DNA of 18,525 bases from Clostridiales bacterium (GTDB taxonomy: Bacteria; Bacillota; Clostridia; Oscillospirales; Ruminococcaceae), in NCBI GenBank assembly GCA_029007575.1, contig JAQXIB010000028.1:1-18525 (forward strand). The letters are read 5' to 3'. The notes below the pieces were generated by a model that saw only the letters and a program-made list of their open reading frames with translations, ran no database searches and had not been told where the DNA came from. The translations under genes and the position numbers were made by a program. Each line of letters begins with the position of its first letter. The first letter of the stretch is position 1. Of this stretch, positions 7,337 to 14,415 are shown in pieces.

Positions 7337-8867
7337 TTTGCGCACTTCCGTTCTTTTGGGTCATTAAGAGTCCGATCTGTTCTTTGGTAGCGGTTCTTCC
7401 GTCAACGATGCCGTTGACTCTGCCCGAACCGATTACCATGATTCGGTCACACAGTTCGAGAAGAACATCCAGATCTTCTCCCACAAAAATAACTGCGACA
7501 CCGCGCTCTTTTTGTTGGTTCAACAAATTATATATGGTGTAAGATGAGTTGATATCCAAGCCTCTTACCGGATATGCTGCCATTAGCACGGTGGGGGAAG
7601 CGGCTATCTCACGACCGACCAGTACCTTTTGCACGTTTCCGCCCGAAAGACGGCGCACCGGTGTCGTTGGGCTTGGAGTCACGACTTCAAGCTGCTCAAT
7701 AATTTTATCGGCAAGTGATTTCGGTGCTTTTCGTTCTACAAAAAAAGATTTTCCTTTCCGATAGCTGCGCAGCATCATGTTGTCGATGATGTCCATGTTG
7801 CCGACCAATCCCATTCCGAGACGATCTTCCGGCACAAAAGAGAGACGGACACCGAGATCGCGGATCTGCATCGGTGTTTTGTCGCGCAGATCGTCGGTAT
7901 CGCCTGTTTTCGGATTGTGATAAAGAATTTCTCCCTCATCCAGATGTTGTAAGCCGGCAATGGCTTCCAGCAGTTCTCGCTGCCCGCTGCCTGCAATGCC
8001 TGCAATACCGAGTATTTCTCCGGAACGGGCGGTGAAAGAGATATTATCCAGTAATTTTACGCCTTCCCAGTTGAGGCAGTTGATATTTTTGACTACCAAT
8101 CGGTCTTGCGGGTTGACCGGCTCGCTGCGCTGGATATTCAGACTGATTTTTTTACCGACCATCATTTCGGTCAGTTGCGACTCATTGGTTTCGGAGGTTT
8201 TTACGGTGTCGATGTATTCGCCTTTCCGCAGTACCGAAACGCGGTCGGACAGCGATAGTACCTCATGAAGCTTGTGTGTGATGATAATAATTGCCTTGCC
8301 GTCATCCCGCATCCGACGCAAAACAGCGAACAGTTTTTCGGTTTCCTGTGGAGTCAGAACAGCAGTCGGTTCATCCAGTATCAGAATATCCGCGCCGCGG
8401 TACAGCACCTTGATGATTTCTACGGTTTGTTTCTCGGAAACCGACATCTCGTATATTTTTTTCATGGGATCGATTTCGAATCCGTATTTTTCACTGATTT
8501 CGCGTACGCGTCCAGCAGCTTTTTTGATATTAAACCGCCCTTTTTCTTTTAATCCGAGTACAATATTCTCGGTGGCAGTAAAAACATCAACCAGTTTAAA
8601 ATGCTGATGAATCATGCCAATTCGATACCGAAAAGCGTCCTTGGGAGAACGGATCATGACTTCCTCTCCGTTAATAAAAATGCGGCCTTCATCCGGAAAA
8701 TAAATTCCCGAAATCATGTTCATTAAGGTCGTTTTTCCGCTTCCGTTTTCGCCGAGGATCGAAAGGATTTCCCCTCTGTTGACAGTGAGGCATACATTAT
8801 GGTTTGCGACAACGCTTCCGAAACGTTTGGTTATATTTCTGAGTTCGATCGCTGCATCAACCCCCAT
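7329..8867 (-). CDS. nupO: Nucleoside ABC transporter ATPase, two-domain (NupO-like)
   Basis: Energises the importer by ATP hydrolysis; 512 residues with two fused nucleotide-binding domains, as in RbsA/MglA and BMP-linked ATPases. Domain 1 has a good Walker A (G-E-N-G-S-G-K-T-T, 39-47), a signature variant S-V-S-E-K-Q in place of LSGGQ, and Walker B I-L-I-L-D-E-P-T. Domain 2 has a degenerate Walker A (G-I-A-G-S-G-Q-R-E, no Lys-Ser/Thr) but a canonical signature (L-S-G-G-N-V-Q-K) and a Walker B-like segment lacking the Asp-Glu pair, as is normal for this family. The start at 8867 follows AAGGGGGAAATAAT; an upstream ORF extension to 8936 would include the ribosome binding site and is not coding. 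It overlaps nupP by 8 nt. Confidence 0.95.
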   Translation of the reverse strand: MGVDAAIELRNITKRFGSVVANHNVCLTVNRGEILSILGENGSGKTTLMNMISGIYFPDEGRIFINGEEVMIRSPKDAFRYRIGMIHQHFKLVDVFTATENIVLGLKEKGRFNIKKAAGRVREISEKYGFEIDPMKKIYEMSVSEKQTVEIIKVLYRGADILILDEPTAVLTPQETEKLFAVLRRMRDDGKAIIIITHKLHEVLSLSDRVSVLRKGEYIDTVKTSETNESQLTEMMVGKKISLNIQRSEPVNPQDRLVVKNINCLNWEGVKLLDNISFTARSGEILGIAGIAGSGQRELLEAIAGLQHLDEGEILYHNPKTGDTDDLRDKTPMQIRDLGVRLSFVPEDRLGMGLVGNMDIIDNMMLRSYRKGKSFFVERKAPKSLADKIIEQLEVVTPSPTTPVRRLSGGNVQKVLVGREIAASPTVLMAAYPVRGLDINSSYTIYNLLNQQKERGVAVIFVGEDLDVLLELCDRIMVIGSGRVNGIVDGRTATKEQIGLLMTQKNGSAQNE

Positions 8868-8943
8868 ATTATTTCCCCCTTCTTTTATTAGTATCATCCC
8901 ACACTGGAACAGTGCGGTAATGTTCTTAATTTTCAAAACGCCG

Positions 8944-8961
8944 CTGCTTGTTTTACAGCAG
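8944..8961 (-). other. Small hairpin in the nupN-nupO gap
   Basis: CTGCTTGT and TACAGCAG (plus-strand sense) pair with one bulge in the gap between the lipoprotein gene and the ATPase gene. Its downstream side on the minus strand reads CGGCGTTTTG, a poor U-tract. It is probably an mRNA-processing or attenuation structure, if it has any function. Confidence 0.4.
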
Positions 8962-8995
8962 TCTTTTCAGAATTAAATATCAATAAATAAGTTTA

Positions 8996-9018
8996 GGCGG
9001 GGCAGTTTTTGCCCCGCC
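8996..9018 (-). terminator. Leaky terminator hairpin after the binding-protein gene
   Basis: GGCGGGGCA (8996-9004) and TGCCCCGCC (9010-9018) form a perfect 9-bp GC-rich stem with loop GTTTT, 20 bp beyond the lipoprotein stop codon. On the minus strand it is followed by TAAACTTATTTATTG, a broken U-tract, so partial termination is likely. Such a structure would give more mRNA for the binding protein than for the ATPase and permeases. Confidence 0.7.
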
Positions 9019-9037
9019 GATTGAAAACTTGTCAGGA

Positions 9038-10243
9038 TTATTGCGCATCCGGGAAAACACCGGTGATGCCATCAATTGCGATATAGAAATACGGTGCAGA
9101 ACGCATTTCGGATTCATGGAAGTAACCGTCATATACAACGTTAGTGTCAACTTCAAATTTGTCGTCCGGAACAACGTCAGCTTTTGTGCCTTCTTCCAAA
9201 GCTTTGCCACCTACAGTGAAGGTAGAAGTATCAAATACTTTCAGCTCGCCGGATTCCAGTTTTGCTTTTACTTCATCGAGTTTTGCCTGTGTGCCCTCAG
9301 CGGCTACTTTGTCATTGAGTTCGGTTAAGAGAACAGCGCCTTCTTTCATGGTAGCGCAATAGTCCGTCTTAATTTCTTTTCCGTCTTTGACTGCTTCGAT
9401 GATCATTTTGAAATAAGGCTCCCAAGAAATTTTGGAAGAAATCAAAGCGGTGTTCGGACCCATGGAACGAGTATCCAGGTTGTAAGCAACATTCGGGACA
9501 CCGGCTTCTTCACAAGCCTTCGGAGCGCCCTCAGAGTCAGCGTGCTGGCTGATGAGTTTGCAGCCTGCTTTGATCAAAGCGTTTGCAGCTTCTTTTTCTG
9601 CACTGATATCGAACCAAGAGTTGGTGTATTTTACATCCATGGTAACGGTCGGGCAAACAGATTTTGCACCGAGATAGAAGGAGGAGAAACCGGAAATAAC
9701 TTCTGCATACGGGAAAGCACCGATATAACCCATTTTGGCTTCTTCTGCGGTGAATTTACCTGCAGCGATCATTTCGTTGAGCTTCATTCCGGCAGCTACA
9801 CCGGCAAGATAACGGCCTTCATAGATGGAAGCAAAGGCGTTATGGAAGTTCGGCAGATTTTTGGAGAGAGCATTGGTACCGGTTGCGTGACAGAATTGTA
9901 CATCGGTAAATTCTTCTGCAGCTTGGATCATGAATGGCTCAAAACCAAAACTGTCTCCGAAAACGAGATCACAGCCTGCGTCAACAAGTGCAGCAGCAGC
10001 TTCATAGCATTCGCTGGATTCCGGAATGTTGGTTTTGAACATCACTTGATCGTCGGTGAGACCGAGTTCTTGTTGTACTGCTTTGGCAGCGTCCATAAAG
10101 TTTTTGTCATAAGTGGAGTTTTCATCATGCAGGAAAATGAAACCTACTTTGAGATCGTCACTTTTTTTATCGTCGCCGGAACCGCAAGCAGCCAGCGAAA
10201 ATAACATCGTGACAGCGAGAAGTGCTGAAATGAGCTTTTTCAT
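9038..10243 (-). CDS. nupN: BMP-family nucleoside-binding lipoprotein
   Basis: Extracytoplasmic substrate-binding protein of the BMP/PnrA family, tethered to the membrane outer face; family members bind purine nucleosides. It has 401 residues. The N-terminus MKKLISALLAVTMLFSLAAC is a lipoprotein signal peptide with lipobox L-A-A-C and acylated Cys20, followed by a G/S/D/K-rich linker. The mature part starts K-V-G-F-I-F-L-H-D-E-N-S-T-Y-D-K-N-F, the family's first strand and ligand loop, and contains V-A-A-G-M-K, G-Y-I-G-A-F-P-Y-A-E-V-I-S-G-F and an S-Q-H-A-D-S-E-G-A-P segment typical of the binding cleft. GGGAGG 9-10 nt before the ATG is a strong ribosome binding site. It follows xpt after 48 bp with no terminator between them. 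Confidence 0.95.
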   Translation of the reverse strand: MKKLISALLAVTMLFSLAACGSGDDKKSDDLKVGFIFLHDENSTYDKNFMDAAKAVQQELGLTDDQVMFKTNIPESSECYEAAAALVDAGCDLVFGDSFGFEPFMIQAAEEFTDVQFCHATGTNALSKNLPNFHNAFASIYEGRYLAGVAAGMKLNEMIAAGKFTAEEAKMGYIGAFPYAEVISGFSSFYLGAKSVCPTVTMDVKYTNSWFDISAEKEAANALIKAGCKLISQHADSEGAPKACEEAGVPNVAYNLDTRSMGPNTALISSKISWEPYFKMIIEAVKDGKEIKTDYCATMKEGAVLLTELNDKVAAEGTQAKLDEVKAKLESGELKVFDTSTFTVGGKALEEGTKADVVPDDKFEVDTNVVYDGYFHESEMRSAPYFYIAIDGITGVFPDAQ

Positions 10244-10291
10244 TACTTTTTTCCTCCCAAAAAATTATGATTTAAAAGTGCATTAAAGGAA

Positions 10292-10864
10292 TCAGTCACG
10301 AAAATGGATTTGTCCGTTTTCCATGGATTCGACGATTGCAAGTGATTCCACCCGAAGCCCCGACGCACGGAGCTTGTCCCCCCCGTGTTGGAAGCCTTTT
10401 TCAATCGCTATGGCGGCACCAACCGCTTCTGCTCCTGCTTGATTGATGATGTCGAGCAATCCTTCAAGCGCTTTGCCGTTGGCAAGAAAATCGTCAACGA
10501 CCAAGACACGGTCGGCAGAGGAAAGATATTCCCGCGCCACGACAACATCATAATCCACCCCATGTGTGTAGGAGTGAACAACGGTCTTGTAGGTTTCGCC
10601 CGAGACATTTCCGGTTCGATGTTTTTTTGCAAAAACCGCCGGAACGTGCATAGCGGCACTGGCAGCAACGGCGACAGCGATGCCGGACGACTCAATCGTC
10701 ATGATTTTTGTCACGCCGCTTCCGGCGAACAATCGTGCGATTTCCCGTCCCATTTCCATCAAAAAATCACCGTCAAGCTGATGATTCAAAAAAGAGCCGA
10801 CTTTCAAGATGTTACCCGGAAGCACTGTTCCTTCTTTGAGAATTTTGTCTTCAAGTGCCTTCAT
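10292..10864 (-). CDS. xpt: Xanthine phosphoribosyltransferase
   Basis: Converts xanthine plus PRPP to XMP in purine salvage (cytoplasm). It has 190 residues, the family length, and closely follows the Bacillus Xpt pattern: MKALEDKILKEGTVLPGNIL at the start, S-F-L-N-H-Q (24-29), T-I-E-S-S-G-I-A (56-63), and the PRPP-binding motif V-L-V-V-D-D-F-L-A-N-G-K-A at 120-132. An in-frame ORF extends upstream to 11023, but that part is the riboswitch leader. The ATG at 10864 sits 9 nt after AGGGAGG, which sets the start. The gene is controlled by the guanine riboswitch and terminator directly upstream, and heads an operon with a nucleoside importer, so imported nucleosides and base salvage are coordinated. 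Confidence 0.97.
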   Translation of the reverse strand: MKALEDKILKEGTVLPGNILKVGSFLNHQLDGDFLMEMGREIARLFAGSGVTKIMTIESSGIAVAVAASAAMHVPAVFAKKHRTGNVSGETYKTVVHSYTHGVDYDVVVAREYLSSADRVLVVDDFLANGKALEGLLDIINQAGAEAVGAAIAIEKGFQHGGDKLRASGLRVESLAIVESMENGQIHFRD

Positions 10865-10882
10865 GCAGCCAGCCCTCCCTGG

Positions 10883-10919
10883 AAAAATAAAAAAACAGAC
10901 TTTGAGATACCAAGCCTGT
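10883..10919 (-). terminator. Riboswitch-controlled intrinsic terminator before xpt
   Basis: On the minus strand ACAGGCTT pairs with AAGTCTGT (plus 10912-10919 with 10895-10902; one G-U pair) around a 9-nt loop, followed at once by a run of seven Ts, then ATTTTT. It lies between the purine aptamer and the xpt ribosome binding site, so it is the expression platform: guanine binding should favour it and stop transcription. Confidence 0.88.
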
Positions 10920-10951
10920 CTGCCAATACCCGCACCTTGCGGCGAGGGAAA

Positions 10952-11036
10952 CCAATAGTCATGACTTGCGGCGTCACGGTAGAAACATTTGGAGCCGTGC
11001 GGAGATCTCTCCGAAAAATCCAAACCTATATTGGCA
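10952..11036 (-). promoter_or_regulatory. Purine (guanine-type) riboswitch aptamer
   Basis: Minus-strand elements in order: P1 5' strand CCAATA (11029-11034), J1/2 UAG, P2 5' GUUUGGA (11019-11025), a 25-nt L2 (10994-11018), P2 3' UCCAAAU (10987-10993), J2/3 GUUUCUACC (10978-10986), P3 GUGAC/GUCAU with L3 GCCGCAA (10966-10972), J3/1 GAC then UAUUGG closing P1. The ligand-selecting base, equivalent to C74 in GACUAU, is C (plus-strand G at 10958), so guanine or hypoxanthine rather than adenine. L2 is unusually long (normally 7 nt) with a small internal stem CGGAG/CUCCG; CGGC near its 3' end can still kiss GCCG in L3. The downstream xpt gene is a classical target of this riboswitch class. Confidence 0.93.
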
Positions 11037-11057
11037 ACCGATTCAATTTATAAGTTT

Positions 11058-11086
11058 ATCGTATCACACTGAATCCGGAATGTCAA
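11058..11086 (-). promoter_or_regulatory. Sigma-A type promoter of the xpt-nup operon
   Basis: On the minus strand TTGACA (plus 11081-11086), a 17-nt spacer ending TGTGA, and TACGAT (plus 11058-11063). The -35 is perfect and the -10 differs at one or two positions. The transcript would begin near 11051, about 15 nt before the riboswitch P1 strand. Confidence 0.85.
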
Positions 11087-11164
11087 CAAAATTCGACGTC
11101 ATTTTTTATCTTTGTAATTGTAAACAAATTGCTAAAAATGAGTAAAATTTACTTGTACAAAGTG

Positions 11165-11205
11165 ACAATCTGCCTGTTCGCATTGCGCTGGAACAGGCAG
11201 ATTGT
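11165..11205 (-). terminator. Terminator-like hairpin after the FAD dehydrogenase gene
   Basis: ACAATCTGCCTGTTC (11165-11179) and GAACAGGCAGATTGT (11191-11205) form a perfect 15-bp stem with an 11-nt loop, 50 bp beyond the stop codon of the gene on the minus strand. The following minus-strand bases are CACTTTGTACAAG, so the U-tract is poor. The stem is strong enough to act as a terminator or as a 3'-end stabiliser. Confidence 0.7.
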
Positions 11206-11255
11206 ATCAAAAACTGCAACCGCTTCCTACGCCGGACATATATCCATCAGAAGCA

Positions 11256-12635
11256 TTATTTGGTAATGCAGTCTGCGACATAAATCCCCATAGCGCCGGA
11301 CTGGGACAGACCGCGGCAGATGCCGCTGCCGTCACCGATGATATAAACACCTTCCACCAGTTCAAATTTTTCATTCTGAAAAACAGGACGGATGGAATAA
11401 TATTTGCTTTCACATCCATACAGCAAGGTATCATCGTTCGCGGTTCCCGGAGCAACGCGATCCAGGGCGTAAATCATCTCGATAATGTTGGTCAGAATTC
11501 GATGCGGCAGTACCAGCGAAATATCGCCTGCGGTTGCGCGCAAGGTCGGTATGACGGTATTTTGCCCGAGCCGATGGTCGTTGGTGCGCCGTCCGCGGAC
11601 CAAGTCCCCAAACCGCTGGACCAGAACGTTTCCGTTCCCGATCATGTTGGCGAGCTGAGAGATGCTTTCCGCGTACTCGGTGGGCTGATTAAACGGCTCG
11701 GTAAAGCGGATGCTTGACAGGATCGCGAAATTACAGTTGTCCGTTTTCTTATCGGCTTCCGCAAAGGAGTGGCCGTTTGCGGTGATAATCCCGTGGTTGT
11801 TTTCGGCTGAAACCAATCCGCCTTTGTTAAAGCAGAACATCCGGCAGCGGTCCTCAAAGGTTTTGGTTTTGTAAAGAATTTTCGGCTCGTAAATTTGGTC
11901 GGAAAATTCTTTCCAAATGATGTCCTTCATTTCTACCCGCACACCGATATCCACATAATTAGAACGCATCTTGACATCAAACTTGCGGCAGAAGTCCGCC
12001 ACGAAGCTTGCGCCGCCTCGTCCGGTAGCGATAATAATATTCTTGGCGCGCAATGTTTCGCCGTTGGTGTAATGAAGCAGGTAAGCGTTTTCGTCCCGCT
12101 CTACCGAAGTACAGTCGTAAAAGGCGTATAGATCAGTGCCGGATTCTGATATTGCGTTGATGAGATTCTGCATGGTCAGATAGTTGTTGTCGGTGCCGAG
12201 ATGTTTGACGTTCATATCGAGCAGGCGCAGATTGTTTTGCAGGCACTTGAGTTTGAGCTCCTCGTTGGAACGATATACTTTCGGTATGCCGGAGGTGCAG
12301 TATTGATTGAGGATTTTGTCAACCTCGTCAATATAGAGATTGGCAGTATCGTCGCCCAATTCTTCTCCCAAGGTTCCGCCGTAAGCGGTACCGAGATTGA
12401 ATTTACCGTCTGAAAAGGCGCCCGCGCCTGCGTATCCGCTTGTGATACTGCAGGTCTTGCAATGCACACAGGTCTTATCCTTACCTGCAGGACAGTGCCT
12501 TTTTTCCAGTGTGTTGCCGCGTTCGGTGATGGCGATGCGCATTTCAGGTGTGTTTTTACGAAGCCGGAACGCCGCCATCAGCCCGCCGATTCCGCCGCCG
12601 ATGATAACAGTATCATAGTTTTTGATTTCAGACAT
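11256..12635 (-). CDS. FAD-dependent dehydrogenase (COG2509-like)
   Basis: Predicted cytoplasmic flavoprotein, 459 residues; the reaction is unknown. The N-terminal FAD-binding motif V-I-I-G-G-G-I-G-G-L (10-19) is followed by an acidic strand end (T-E-R-G). A cysteine cluster C48-x7-C56-x2-C59-x2-C62 then runs into S-G-Y-A-G-A-G-A-F-S-D-G-K-F, the signature of the 'uncharacterised FAD-dependent dehydrogenase' family. A second nucleotide-contact segment A-T-G-R-G-G-A-S-F lies near the middle, and the C-terminal G-D-G-S-G-I-C-R-G-L-S-Q-S-G-A-M-G completes the FAD site. The cysteines could hold a metal or Fe-S cluster, or be redox-active (inference). Start ATG at 12635 with AGGAG 9-10 nt upstream. 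It is a single-gene unit with its own promoter (12723-12751) and 3' hairpin, divergent from the DUF389 gene. Confidence 0.88.
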   Translation of the reverse strand: MSEIKNYDTVIIGGGIGGLMAAFRLRKNTPEMRIAITERGNTLEKRHCPAGKDKTCVHCKTCSITSGYAGAGAFSDGKFNLGTAYGGTLGEELGDDTANLYIDEVDKILNQYCTSGIPKVYRSNEELKLKCLQNNLRLLDMNVKHLGTDNNYLTMQNLINAISESGTDLYAFYDCTSVERDENAYLLHYTNGETLRAKNIIIATGRGGASFVADFCRKFDVKMRSNYVDIGVRVEMKDIIWKEFSDQIYEPKILYKTKTFEDRCRMFCFNKGGLVSAENNHGIITANGHSFAEADKKTDNCNFAILSSIRFTEPFNQPTEYAESISQLANMIGNGNVLVQRFGDLVRGRRTNDHRLGQNTVIPTLRATAGDISLVLPHRILTNIIEMIYALDRVAPGTANDDTLLYGCESKYYSIRPVFQNEKFELVEGVYIIGDGSGICRGLSQSGAMGIYVADCITK

Positions 12636-12675
12636 CGTTATTTACTCCTAAATTTTTTTCTGAACACAAAGAACT

Positions 12676-12709
12676 GGGCTACAATTTTCCATACAGAAAA
12701 ATGTAACCC
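12676..12709 (-). other. Leader hairpin in the 5'-UTR of the FAD dehydrogenase
   Basis: GGGCTACA (12676-12683) and TGTAACCC (12702-12709) pair with one G-U, and the inner ATTTTCC / GAAAAAT continues the stem to a 5-nt loop. On the minus strand this lies just after the predicted transcription start and about 25 nt before the ribosome binding site. It is not a terminator (no U-tract). It could stabilise the mRNA or bind a regulator. Confidence 0.6.
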
Positions 12710-12722
12710 TCATTCCTTTCTT

Positions 12723-12751
12723 ATTTTAAATGAAATTCCAAGGATTGTCAA
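12723..12751 (-). promoter_or_regulatory. Sigma-A promoter for the FAD dehydrogenase
   Basis: On the minus strand TTGACA (plus 12746-12751), 17-nt spacer, TAAAAT (plus 12723-12728). The -35 is consensus and the -10 has one mismatch. Confidence 0.85.
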
Positions 12752-12809
12752 CAACCAAAAAATGCATTCTTCGTGATCCGTGTTTTCTGTTTTCAGAGGC
12801 AGCACTCTC

Positions 12810-12838
12810 TTGCATTCATTTCATTTTTGCGGTATGAT
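12810..12838 (+). promoter_or_regulatory. Sigma-A promoter for the DUF389 gene
   Basis: TTGCAT (12810-12815), 17-nt spacer, TATGAT (12833-12838), 37 bp before the ATG at 12876. It is divergent from the promoter at 12723-12751, with about 58 bp between the two -35 boxes. Confidence 0.8.
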
Positions 12839-12875
12839 AAAGGAAATTTGAATCACTTGTCGGGAAGGCGATATT

Positions 12876-14276
12876 ATGAAATTGGACGGAAGCGTGGTAA
12901 CATCTTTTTTTCGGGATGCATTTTCTTTAAAAGCGGATTGTGCATCGGCGGAGGAAATCCAAAATTCCATTCAATCTGGGGCGAAAATCAAAGGCACCAA
13001 TATGTGCATTTTAATTCTTGCCATTTTAATTGCGTCGATCGGGCTGAATATGAATTCGACCGCCGTGATTATCGGCGCTATGCTGATTTCTCCGCTGATG
13101 GGAGGCATTATGGCGATTGGATACGGTATTGCGACCAATGATTTGAAAACCGCAAAATCTGCGGCTTTTGGGCTGTTGTTTCAGGTTGTGATTTGTATTC
13201 TGACGTCAACCATTTATTTTACGCTTACGCCGATTTCCACAGCACACTCTGAACTTTTGGCACGGACAAGTCCTTCGATATGGGATGTTTTAATCGCGAT
13301 CTGCGGTGGTTTGGCCGGAATTATCGGGGTGACCAGAAAAGAAAAGACTAATGTAATTCCGGGTGTCGCAATTGCCACGGCGTTGATGCCGCCTTTGTGC
13401 ACTGCGGGATTTGGGTTGGCGGCGCACAAGCTTTCTTATTTTTTAGGCGCGATGTATCTGTTTTTTATTAACAGCTTTTTTATCTGCCTGACAACGGTCG
13501 TGATTGTCAAAATATTAAAGCTGCCCTGTAAAACGATGTTGGACAAAAAAGCACAAAACCGTTTGCGGATCAACATTGCGGTGATTGCGGTAGTCACCGT
13601 GATACCCAGTATTATTTTGGCGTACGGCATTGTCAAGGATGCCGTGACGGAACGCAACGTAACGAATTACTTATCCGAGCAGTTTGCTTTCAGTGACACT
13701 CAAGTTGTTAAGTCGAATTTAAATCAGGATAAAAAAACGATCGAAGTTGCGCTGATTGGAAAAAGAGTGAGCGACGACGTCCTTCAAACATTGGAAAAAC
13801 AATTGCCGAAGTACGGACTGGATGGGATGTCTTTAAAGGTCACTCAGACCGATTTGGGCGGTGCGGTTACTCAGGATGAGGTCAAAGAACTGCTGGATTC
13901 CGATGAAAATATCAATGTTGCGTTAAAAGATCAGGAAATTAACGGATTAAAAAATCAGATCGAAGAGTACCAAAATAACGAGAAGCTTTATCAAAACCAA
14001 ATTTCAGAGCTAAAAGAGAAAATAGAGGGCTATCAGAAGAAAGAATTTAATGCGGAAGCACTTTCCAAAGAGCTGATCGCACTCTATCCCGAAGTGACCG
14101 GGTGTTCGGTCGGCTTTCAAAACGATTGGAATAAGGATGCAACCGGGCAGCAGGAAATTTTGGCGGTGACGATCAAAGGACGAAATATCACCACTTCGAA
14201 AAAAAACAAAATCGCCGATTGGTTTCAAGTGAAGACGGGCGCCAAAACCGTAAAGGTGTATGTGAATCCAAAATAA
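12876..14276 (+). CDS. DUF389 membrane protein with C-terminal soluble domain
   Basis: Integral membrane protein of unknown function, 466 residues. The DUF389 region spans roughly residues 45-220: K-G-T-N-M-C-I-L-I-L-A-I-L-I-A-S-I-G-L-N, S-T-A-V-I-I-G-A-M-L-I-S-P-L-M-G, V-I-P-G-V-A-I-A-T-A-L-M-P-P-L-C are its hallmark glycine/proline-rich helices, with another helix near 245-260. After the last span comes a soluble domain (about 265-345) and a probable coiled coil (about 348-390, many Q/N/E/K/L heptads), then a short mixed domain to the end. Start ATG at 12876; GGGAAGG lies 7-8 nt upstream. It has its own promoter and a terminator at 14304-14347, so it is a single-gene unit. A transport or stress role is possible but not shown by sequence. 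Confidence 0.88.
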   Translation: MKLDGSVVTSFFRDAFSLKADCASAEEIQNSIQSGAKIKGTNMCILILAILIASIGLNMNSTAVIIGAMLISPLMGGIMAIGYGIATNDLKTAKSAAFGLLFQVVICILTSTIYFTLTPISTAHSELLARTSPSIWDVLIAICGGLAGIIGVTRKEKTNVIPGVAIATALMPPLCTAGFGLAAHKLSYFLGAMYLFFINSFFICLTTVVIVKILKLPCKTMLDKKAQNRLRINIAVIAVVTVIPSIILAYGIVKDAVTERNVTNYLSEQFAFSDTQVVKSNLNQDKKTIEVALIGKRVSDDVLQTLEKQLPKYGLDGMSLKVTQTDLGGAVTQDEVKELLDSDENINVALKDQEINGLKNQIEEYQNNEKLYQNQISELKEKIEGYQKKEFNAEALSKELIALYPEVTGCSVGFQNDWNKDATGQQEILAVTIKGRNITTSKKNKIADWFQVKTGAKTVKVYVNPK

Positions 14277-14303
14277 TGATGTGTGAAATGGGTTGTTTTT
14301 AAT

Positions 14304-14347
14304 GCGGGATTGCCAATGTTGATCGACAATCCTGCAAAATATTTTTT
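14304..14347 (+). terminator. Intrinsic terminator after the DUF389 gene
   Basis: GCGGGATTG (14304-14312) pairs with CAATCCTGC (14327-14335), 9 bp with one G-U and a 14-nt loop, followed by AAAATATTTTTTG. It lies 28 bp past the stop codon and before the tRNA promoter. Confidence 0.75.
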
Positions 14348-14376
14348 GTTTGTTGCGGTTTTTTTCTGTTTGGTGC

Positions 14377-14405
14377 TTGAAATCGGGAAAAATTTATGTT
14401 ATAAT
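14377..14405 (+). promoter_or_regulatory. Promoter of tRNA-Pro
   Basis: TTGAAA (14377-14382), 17-nt spacer, perfect TATAAT (14400-14405), ending 10 bp before the first base of the mature tRNA. Confidence 0.9.
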
Positions 14406-14415
14406 AAAGTGCAAT

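Noticed and set aside
9542..10204. 220-codon + strand ORF
   Set aside because: Antisense to the well-supported BMP lipoprotein gene; composition is that of a shadow frame.
10865..11023. In-frame upstream extension of xpt
   Set aside because: The extra codons are the riboswitch and terminator; the ribosome binding site and family N-terminus fix the start at 10864.
10385..11053. 222-codon + strand ORF
   Set aside because: Antisense to xpt and its riboswitch leader; no recognisable domain.
11202..11717. 171-codon + strand ORF
   Set aside because: Antisense to the FAD dehydrogenase gene, and begins inside its 3' hairpin.
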